This document shows, in pieces, positions 58,501 to 64,000 of a DNA stretch of 64,000 nt (positions are counted from its first letter, which is position 1; every line of letters starts with the position of its first letter). The notes beneath the pieces are model-generated. The model worked only from the letters and a program-made list of their open reading frames with translations. It did not search any database and had not been told where the DNA came from. Location: positions 26,249,516 through 26,313,515 of the forward strand of contig OY365806.1 in the NCBI GenBank assembly GCA_959347315.1, given 5' to 3'. A program made the position numbers and the translations under genes. The DNA is from Bimastos eiseni (lineage: Eukaryota; Annelida; Clitellata; Crassiclitellata; Lumbricidae).

Positions 58501-58535
58501 GTTTCCGTGACAACTACTCGAACAAGTTCCACTAG
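46537..58535 (+). CDS. IQ-motif low-complexity repeat protein, 5' end not found
   Basis: Five exons with compatible phases: 46537-46811 (Lys/Ala/Ser-rich, KKSA units), 48591-49285 (about 17 copies of an ESASGKPK octapeptide), 52940-53046 (IQ motif AAILIQATFRGYSVRRKLKK), 53636-54176 (basic, then Cys/Asn/Gly/Ser-rich) and 58230-58535 (Asn/Met/Gly-rich, ending RDNYSNKFH). That gives 640 codons to the stop at 58533-58535; upstream exons with the start codon lie further left and were not identified. IQ motifs bind calmodulin or EF-hand light chains; the spacing matches neuromodulin-type IQ sites, but nothing else does. If the exon at 52940 is not spliced at 53046, a stop follows immediately. Antisense open frames over the octapeptide array are shadows. 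The family is unknown to me. Confidence 0.75.
47190..47840 (-). pseudogene. hAT transposase C-terminal remnant
   Basis: On the minus strand: FEPRESSESEQTFIPVIDALVSRL, then EEIREGVGVLCQTYPEDVDM and, in decayed frames, the QIVLEKDL...NSEQQ*LKINYVPSVS area. The order matches the C-terminal and dimerisation region of hAT (zinc-finger MYM-like/TTF-type) transposases. The MITE insertion cuts off the N-terminal part. Confidence 0.75.
47781..48254. mobile_element. MITE with TAA duplication inside the hAT
   Basis: 474 bp, ends GGGGCCGTCCACATATTACG and, inverted, GGGCCCATCCACATATTACG, flanked by TAA (47778-47780, 48255-48257). Nearly identical in content to the MITE at 44510 once that copy's insertion is removed. 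Confidence 0.9.
48612..49030 (+). repeat. 24 bp coding minisatellite
   Basis: About 17 units of GAATCTGCTTCNGGTAAACC plus AAAG or AAGA, in frame, encoding ESASGKPK/R. All units are 24 bp, so frame is kept; two atypical units (WESGSTAP region) break the pattern near 48890. Confidence 0.95.
49286..49714. other. IQ gene intron, left part
   Basis: Starts with the donor GTAAGC. AT-rich; TCTAATC/GATCC simple sequence. Nothing else recognised. Confidence 0.4.
49715..50510. mobile_element. Foldback element with ~115 bp inverted ends
   Basis: 49715-49830 pairs with 50400-50510 over about 115 bp, sharing ATTCTTAGTAACGAAAAATT, CAGTGAGCGAAG and GACTTTAAAAAGTGAAAAAA. The 560 bp centre has no ORF; part (50060-50240, GGGGCAGGAGCAACTGCCCAGGG) looks like a further insertion. 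Target duplication not identified. Confidence 0.75.
50600..50830 (-). repeat. CR1-like LINE 3' end
   Basis: Minus strand reads ...GFHAESASE then a stop, followed by TGTGAGAGGCGCTATATTA, the common 3' end of this LINE family. Confidence 0.65.
51000..51061. repeat. (AAT)n at the 3' end of copy B
   Basis: TATTATTATTATT tracts on the plus strand, i.e. the (AAT)n tail of the minus-strand retrotransposon. Confidence 0.9.
51062..52495 (-). pseudogene. YLDD-family retrotransposon, 5'-truncated (copy B)
   Basis: About 430 codons of near-open frame: LSGLEFEDFRRMKRDSLLLLG, LPIKDGGLGVRRVSMLASSA, MTSPHSGDWLSTVPVISCGL, the CQCGKIADPGGHHGLVC finger, RSDGKRPDGATLIPWARGKY and THDFVPLAFESL. It then frameshifts near 51240 to the frame FQRVSICIQRFNAVAFRGTF, ending at 51062. 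The reverse transcriptase catalytic part is missing (5' truncation). About as open as copy A in the shared region, so probably a young copy. It lies in an intron of the IQ gene, antisense, with (AAT)n on both sides. Confidence 0.88.
52519..52546. repeat. (AAT)n at the 5' edge of copy B
   Basis: Nine TTA/TAT units on the plus strand, abutting the truncated 5' end of copy B. Confidence 0.9.
52547..52939. other. IQ gene intron before the IQ exon
   Basis: No repeat recognised. It ends with the acceptor TTTTTGTGGTTTCAG. Confidence 0.4.
53047..53635. other. IQ gene intron
   Basis: GTAACA donor to TTTTTCAG acceptor, 589 bp, AT-rich, no repeat recognised. Confidence 0.6.
54525..54975. other. GC-rich unassigned insert in the MITE
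   Basis: About 450 bp with composition unlike its surroundings. It shares AAGGCCTTCATGATTCGCAG with the LINE at 57250, so part may derive from that LINE family. No ORF of note. Confidence 0.4.
54976..55760 (-). mobile_element. Decayed hAT element
   Basis: Left end CAGGGCCGGATTATGG, the same family as the hAT at 46857. The right part GGGGCCCTAAGCAATGGCTT is followed by CCTACAAT, close to the left flank CCTACAGT (7 of 8). The TCTTTTCAGCTGAGAAAATGAACG block matches the transposase end of the 46857 copy. The extreme right terminus is missing. Confidence 0.65.
55906..56794. other. IQ gene intron sequence
   Basis: A short direct repeat of AGTCAGTATAAAGAGGGT (55925-55975). After TTATTTGCAG (56560) a frame with an acidic Asp run stays open to 56688 but has no fitting donor; not called as an exon. 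Confidence 0.35.
56800..57590 (-). pseudogene. LINE reverse transcriptase, C-terminal part
   Basis: Minus strand: DLATSPEDLQELVQRVEISAK, INVAKTKVMTYN, KIKVDG-type box, KSDRTKTKLRIMKALAWPVW, then KVDSKLLGHIKSRKLRYFGH and GSRSRGRPRICWFDNVIAWTGL. This is the region after the catalytic box of a common invertebrate LINE with the GHIKSRK and GRGRPR signatures. Two frameshifts. The 5' two thirds are absent. Confidence 0.85.
57591..58229. other. IQ gene last intron, right part
   Basis: Very T-rich, ending in the acceptor GATGTCTTTCAG before the last exon. Confidence 0.6.
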
Positions 58536-58774
58536 CGCACAGTCTGGATGTGGCATAATAACTCGTTACCAGTATATTTAATTGGCAACTTGAACAACTG
58601 TAATGGCTTTTGTTACCTATTGCCAAATAATCTTTTTGCTGAATTTTCTTATTATTTCATTAACGAGCAAAGAAATTTTAAGCGAACAGAAATATTAAAA
58701 AACGAAATATAGATATAACGAAATGAAGATCATGCATAAAGAAAGAGGACCTACTGAAATGTTATGTTACATGA

Positions 58775-58780
58775 AATAAA
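58775..58780 (+). terminator. Candidate polyadenylation signal of the IQ gene
   Basis: AATAAA 240 bases after the stop codon, in AT-rich 3' UTR. Confidence 0.5.
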
Positions 58781-59330
58781 CATAAACAGGAAAGAAATAC
58801 TGAAAAGAATACATATTTTTGCTGAGTACCTTAAAATATAGAATCTAATAATGTTTAGACGAGTTTGATAGAGATACAAGTATAGCCATGTCTGCGGCCA
58901 GTGGCGTCGCTAGAATTAGAGACGAGGGGAGGCAAGATTGGATTGGATGGGGCAGGAGATGGCTATGCAACAACGATCATTTGTTGGTAACGATGCCGTT
59001 ATAATCATGCAAAAATGGTACTATGCAATGCGGTAAAAATTCCGTTAGATCATGCATAAAGTAGGTAAATGCAAGTGTATGTAACGAATATCACGTGGGA
59101 AACTTCTGCCTCCGCAGATTGATTTGCAAGCTGTCAGCTGAGGTTATTTTTCAATGGAAAAAACATTTCAAATAAAAAATTATAAAAAAAACAGAGGGAG
59201 CACTCGCCTCTACGCTTCAAGGTAGCGACGTCACTGTTTGTAGCGCATTTAGTGACGTAAAACCGCTATAATTTTAATGAAAGCGTACCGATGAGAACTG
59301 ACCGTGTTGCTACTGAGGCAGAGCGGACTA
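58781..59330. other. Spacer after the IQ gene
   Basis: No gene. AT-rich; a GTGGCGTCGCTAGAATTAGAG string at 58908 resembles a hAT-type end but no partner was found. Confidence 0.4.
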
Positions 59331-59334
59331 GCTA

Positions 59335-59440
59335 TTAGCCACAAGACTGTTCTGTTTGGCGGGGGTTGAGCTGGGAGCGCTTCTGAGTAGGCAAACTTGA
59401 AGTGGCGCTATATAAAATTACTGTAATAATAATAAAAACA
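59335..59440 (+). repeat. CR1-like LINE 3' end, plus strand
   Basis: GGGAGCGCTTCTGAGTAGGC then GTGGCGCTATATAAAATTAC followed by AATAATAATAA: the Ser-Ala-Ser-Glu-stop end and terminal sequence of the family seen at 50600 and 63080. Confidence 0.65.
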
Positions 59441-60410
59441 TCATCTAGTGTTGAGCGGCGAAGTTCTTTTTGAAACATGCTGATTCGAGAACAGATCAGA
59501 TCAGTTTCTTAAGGTGGTGTTCTTCCGAGCAGGGCTGTATTATCCATAAGGCTAACTAGGCTGAAGTCAAGGGTTCAATAAAAGCAGAGATCCATACGGC
59601 ATTATATGCACGATCGTCTGTCTGGGCCTACCGCGATTGTTTTATCGTTTTCATATTACTAGAAGATGGTGCCTTCTCCAAAAGTCGCATGGTGGCTCAT
59701 GAGAGCAGTAAGGCCCACACGGATGTTACCATGACCTTGTGCCGATGAGTAAAGTATTTGGTCGTGTAAAATTCACTGCTGATAAAGCCGTGCAAAGCCG
59801 AACGCGTTTATACTAAAGCTGTGCTGGAAAGAGTAGTTAGTGTGAATAAAATTCTTAGCTGAAAGAGGAGAAGCCTTTCAGGGTAATGAGAACTAATGAT
59901 CATTATGTTTGGGTCACTAAGCAATGCAAACTGCCTGGGCACATAGGAATTGCTCTTCCAAGTCGATCCATTATTAGCTGCTCGTTTGAAAAGCACAGCA
60001 ACAAAGGGATTTGTCACAAATTGTTTTGGAAAGAGGTCTTTTCTGCTCTGAAACGTATTAAGAAACTGTAATCCAGTCTGAAAGACGAAAAGCTCAATCA
60101 TTTGGCATTTATGGAAATCTAATAACTATAAAGATGTAAAATATGTAACTAAACGTACATTGTATGTATGTTGCACAAAGCATTTTGATCCACTGGGCCG
60201 AATGCTTCCAAATTTTGCACGAATACTTCTTAGCAGCCGAAAACAAACATAGATTAAATGGGTTGGAGATCCCAAAATGTAACCTCTTCTCCTTTTTATT
60301 CACTGAAACTTCTCCCAAACGCATTAATTCTAATTATAGCAAATCAAACCAGCTAACGGTGCTGATATAAAATGTGCATATTCAAACTCATCCAATAGCC
60401 TGGCTTCAAC
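59441..60410. other. Spacer; no supported gene
   Basis: Frames around 59886-60370 have a Cys/His scatter reminiscent of a THAP finger but with stops throughout. Not called. Confidence 0.35.
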
Positions 60411-60413
60411 CAC

Positions 60414-60660
60414 GCACGAATGAAACTAAACCAGGTCGCCATCAAGCGATGAGACCTAAACTGGGAGCTATCGGATTGGTAGGCAATTTAGGTTGAGATC
60501 AACGCGCATGAATGTTGCGTTGAACTGGTTGCGCGAACTTGCGCGGCGACCTCATAACTAGAACCAAACCAGGTCGCCAACACGTAATGAGATCTATCGA
60601 ATTGGTCGGAAATTTAGGTTGAAGTCAACGCGCGTGATTGTTGCTTTCAACTGGCTTGGA
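60414..60660. repeat. Direct repeat pair, ~140 bp spacing
   Basis: ACCAGGTCGCCA...GATGAGA and GGCAATTTAGGTTGAGATCAACGCGC...GTTGAACTGG at 60430-60530 recur at 60567-60650 with moderate divergence. Confidence 0.75.
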
Positions 60661-62045
60661 TTAATTAGATTATGGCAGACTATATCGCGAAGCTTCGGAA
60701 TTCACGGAAGTCAGATACGGGAAAGTTAAACGCAATCCTTCAACATTATCTACAGACAACTGATGATTATTCGGAAAATTTCATAATTGCAGTGGGCCAA
60801 CTCTAAACGCCCTTTCTCGGATAAATAGCTTCCGCCGTGCGTGGTAACCTTCAATGACCGCCCGCCCACAACCGCGCGGCTAATAACTGCTCACGGCTCA
60901 TTGCCACGCCGATCACAACTGCGCATATGAGAAGCAAAACAATATATAAATCAAAGTATATTTGAAGGCGAAATAGGTTATATGGGAGATAAGCGAACAT
61001 GCGCATTATTATAAATATAGAAATCAAAGTATATTTAAGGTATAGTAAGCTATAAATATAGATTTCATCTATCGTCTTGCACAATGTTCCACATGAAAAA
61101 AAATTATCAACTGGACTTGTACAGATAAGTTTTGGGCGCTGCCACTAAGATATTCCAACATCTGACGATTAATGTGGTCGGCGACGATGGCTTTGATTCG
61201 GCCTGTGGTGTCTTTGTAGATTTTTAACTACTTCAATGAGTTGATCATTTACTTCAAGGACTTCAAGGCATACGTTTTGAAACGATACAATAAGGGTGTG
61301 ATAAGTTGGTGGACACTTAGCAAGGCCTTTATAAGCGACGAAATGCGCCGTTATGATCGGCGCAGTAATGAGCCACGCGTGGTTATTGGCCGCGCGGTAT
61401 TGCGAGCGCGGTAATTGAAGTAAACCGCAGTACGTATAGTTTTTTTAATCCACAGTTATGATCAAAACTACGATAAAAGGATAATTTTTGTTTCGGTGTA
61501 AAGAGTAGGCTATGTTTTTCACTTTAAAATAGTTATTATGTAACATAGGCCTTCTCCAAAAGTGAAATATGTGATTTAAGACTGCTTTTGTGCAGATGAG
61601 CCGTATTTTTCTCGGATAAATAGCTTTAGTTTGCGCAATGCGAAAGGCCATAGTTCTTTATCCAGAAAGTCGATCAAAGATGGTAGAGTTGTAGACTAGT
61701 CTTTGCTTCGATCACAAATAAGATAGAATGACAATTTTATTGTGAGGACTACCTGAGCAATGCAGGGTATTTCAGTTAATGTTGTATAAATATCAGGGGT
61801 GCAAAAAACCAAGATTTTTTTAAATCAAAAGTTGTTTTTATGTCTTTAATTTTTCTTTGGATTTTGTCACAACAATTTTGTTATAAAAAGCATCAAACAC
61901 AGCATAAAAAAGAAGTCCAACTCGTTTTATAATTAATTTAGCTTAATTTCGGACCGAATAACACACAACTAGTAATATATTATATTAATATTAGTAAAGT
62001 GAACAAAATATTTAAAAAACACAAAAAACCAAAAATTGCCATGTA
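60661..62045. other. Spacer, no gene
   Basis: A CTCGGATAAATAGCTT string occurs twice (60816 and 61612), and AAATCAAAGTATATTT twice (60950, 61020). No coding segment recognised. Confidence 0.4.
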
Positions 62046-62055
62046 TGCATCCCAT

Positions 62056-62059
62056 ACAT

Positions 62060-62090
<31 letters not shown>

Positions 62091-62115
62091 CATATATATA
62101 TATATATATATATAT
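62056..62115. repeat. (TA)n microsatellite
   Basis: Alternating TA with short ACATATACAT interruptions. Confidence 0.95.
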
Positions 62116-62664
62116 TGTTGAATGCTATAACTGAGAAAATGATTAAGGCTCTAGGGATACGATAAAAATATCAATTTAATCATTTATACACAAGTTATAC
62201 ATAACTTCGTCAGCCAAGAAGACAGCAAAACGACACGGAAGTCAAGAAACTGCTGACGGTCGATACGCATGCAAGACAGGCACAACATCAATACGGTTGT
62301 CCTCGAAGGAAACGGAACCGCGGTTGAACGGCGTACATTAAACAGGGAAAGTCCCTTTCTAGCTTAATGATTAAAAACTGAGATACAGACAGTCACACGC
62401 AGAAAATCAGCAATGGGCTGAACGCTTACGACCTTCCAAAACAAGAATGACTGTCAGAACTCCCTTAGAATAATGTGTTCCTTCTATTTGTAGAGAAGGA
62501 CACTCCTAGTTAAAGACACTCCTATTTAAACTTTACCCTCCATTGCACAGAGCAGGAGAAAGAGAGATATAAGAAAAGGATGTCCAATGAGACAATACCA
62601 CATTCATACAAGCACAGGTATTGGCCACCACGGTAAACTATAGGGCAGGTTATGCACGTGTTCC

Positions 62665-62669
<5 letters not shown>
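62116..62669. mobile_element. Solo-LTR-like unit in a (TA)n tract
   Basis: 554 bp starting TGTTGAATG and ending TTCCCAACA, with (TA)n directly on both sides. TG...CA ends with a short inverted TGTTG/CAACA fit an LTR. The target duplication cannot be resolved in the TA tract. No ORF. Confidence 0.45.

Positions 62670-62702
<33 letters not shown>
62670..62702. repeat. (TA)n microsatellite, right part
   Basis: Continuation of the TA tract after the LTR-like unit. Confidence 0.95.
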
Positions 62703-62704
<2 letters not shown>

Positions 62705-63075
62705 TAGACCCTCAGTAATAGAGGACTCTGTATATTCCTAGAACTTAGAACCGACCTGATGTGACGTATTGCCCTGATGTTAGACCTAATGCAAATGTAA
62801 ATGCTTTATATAGCTACCGTTACAGCACCTTCACTCATCACAGGACACAGTCACAACAGTTCAATATAGGTCTATATATAGTTTCGAATAGTGTGCGATA
62901 TCCGTATCTCCACTGACATGACTGTGAAGATACTGCACACTAATTGATACTAGGCCTAGCCTAAATGTAATTGGATAGATGAACATACAACAAACTATAT
63001 ATATATATATCTATTTATATGTTTGAATTGAATTCTAATATATATATTTTTTTATTGAATTTCAATTTATATGAA
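62703..63075. other. Spacer, no gene
   Basis: AT-rich with TATATA runs near 62996-63010. One TAGGCCTA at 62951. Confidence 0.4.
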
Positions 63076-63079
63076 TGTA

Positions 63080-63460
63080 ATACAGCGCCCTTTCAAGACG
63101 ACTACTCAGAGGCGCGCCCGCTCCAGGCTCGAGCAAAAAGAAGAGTCTTGAGATGTCGATTAAATGTATCAGAAGGTACCATCTATAGGAAGAGAGACCA
63201 TTCCACGCTGCAGGGCCAGCAATGGCGAACGCCCTGGACTGTGTCATGGTTGTGCGAGCAAAAGGTACAAAGTGAGTATGTTGAGAGGCTGAACGTAAAG
63301 ATCGGCGACCCGGACATGCTGTGACAGGAACAATAAGGAATTTCATGTTAACTGGAGCTTATTAGACAGCTCCATACAAATGAACATACATAGTCTGAAG
63401 TGAATGCGCTGACAGACAGGAAGCCAATGTAACGTGTCTCGCATGTAATCAGAGACCGGG
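63080..63460 (-). pseudogene. CR1-like LINE, 3' end
   Basis: The minus strand, across frames, gives THFVPFARTTMTQSRAFAIA, GPAAWNGLS and ARAWSGRASE then a stop, followed by AAAGGGCGCTGTATTACATT. The clearest copy of this family's C-terminus in the window, ending 30 bp before a T/A-rich tract. Confidence 0.8.
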
Positions 63461-64000
63461 GTAAATTATATATATATATATATATACATATATATATAAT
63501 AGGCTCTATTCGTATATTTATAATGACTACGAAGCGATTTTTTTCAGTATGGGCCTAGGCCTATAAGGCCCTATATTTATATTTATATACTACAGAAAAC
63601 ATGGTTTCTTTGCGATCAGGCCTACTCAGACCAAATAACACATGGCCCCTATCCTTGTATCGTTTTCCAGTCTAGATATTAGCCAGTGAATTTCAAACAG
63701 TGGTATCCTAACCAACGCGTACCACTAGCATATAGCTACACAACTATGCGAAAATAAAAAATATCCAATAACATTATCTCAACACAAGCTCCATTTGTCG
63801 ATAAACACACAAAAAAGCATTGTGCTAATGATGGACTCTCCAGACCGGGAAACCATGCAAGAGAACTAACGATGCTCCTTGCAACGGGATTTCGCGCTCG
63901 CCAGTTGCTTTTGATTTGACTGTTGCTGGTTGTACGCCAACATTCGATTTGCTTTCCTGTAGAAATAGTCTGAAAACCGCTGACATAAGCTATTTGTTCT
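63461..64000. other. Right flank, no gene recognised
   Basis: Starts with a (TA)n tract (63467-63500). No coding segment, repeat family or RNA gene recognised in the remainder. Confidence 0.45.

Noticed and set aside
59808..60370. THAP-like zinc finger
   Set aside because: The Cys/His spacing is only suggestive and stops interrupt every frame.
1..64000. CRISPR arrays, bacterial operons or ribosome binding sites
   Set aside because: The window is eukaryotic; direct repeats present are microsatellites, minisatellites and transposon arrays without spacer structure.

Overview
This is animal nuclear DNA, most likely from a marine invertebrate. Genes are split by introns with GT/AG borders, there is no operon structure, and AT-rich spacers are packed with many kinds of transposable element (Polinton, hAT, Tc1/mariner, MITEs, CR1-like LINEs and a restriction-like-endonuclease LINE) plus (AAT)n, (CATA)n and (TA)n microsatellites. 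The species cannot be named from the sequence alone. Three host genes are supported. CIAO1 (minus strand, 15991 to 10564, seven exons) is complete and encodes the WD40 propeller of the cytosolic iron-sulfur assembly machinery. ATF4 (minus, coding exons at 22089-21876 and 21431-20407) is a bZIP stress transcription factor whose 5' leader carries upstream ORFs laid out as in the translationally controlled ATF4 genes of other animals. A plus-strand gene (at least five exons, 46537-58535) encodes a low-complexity protein with an octapeptide array, one IQ motif and an Asn/Gly/Met-rich tail; I do not recognise its family. Layout: 577-7761 is a Polinton/Maverick with intact 266-269 bp terminal inverted repeats and a perfect 6 bp target duplication. 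It holds a broken integrase, a broken PLA2-like domain, an intact fibre-like ORF, an intact adenain-like protease and a badly broken protein-primed DNA polymerase. No capsid or ATPase gene is visible. From 10.5 to 24.5 kb lie CIAO1 and ATF4, with MITEs in their introns. From 24.9 to 37 kb is a repeat-dense block: five pieces of one non-LTR retrotransposon family with a YLDD reverse transcriptase and a C-terminal restriction-like nuclease region, nearly all next to (AAT)n tracts, and other transposons inserted in and around them. From 37 to 46.5 kb there is AT-rich spacer and a LINE interrupted by a hAT MITE and by a second MITE that itself carries an LTR-like insertion. From 46.5 to 58.5 kb is the IQ-motif gene, whose introns hold a hAT element, a foldback element, another copy of the YLDD retrotransposon and another LINE. 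From 58.8 to 64 kb there is spacer with LINE 3' ends and a solo-LTR-like unit. The parts that may be new are the compact Polinton, the YLDD/microsatellite retrotransposon family, a 959 bp element with a 9 bp target duplication built from repeated TTTTGGCGCAG boxes, and a hAT insertion in a 57 nt segment of the IQ gene that could be read either as coding sequence or as an intron.
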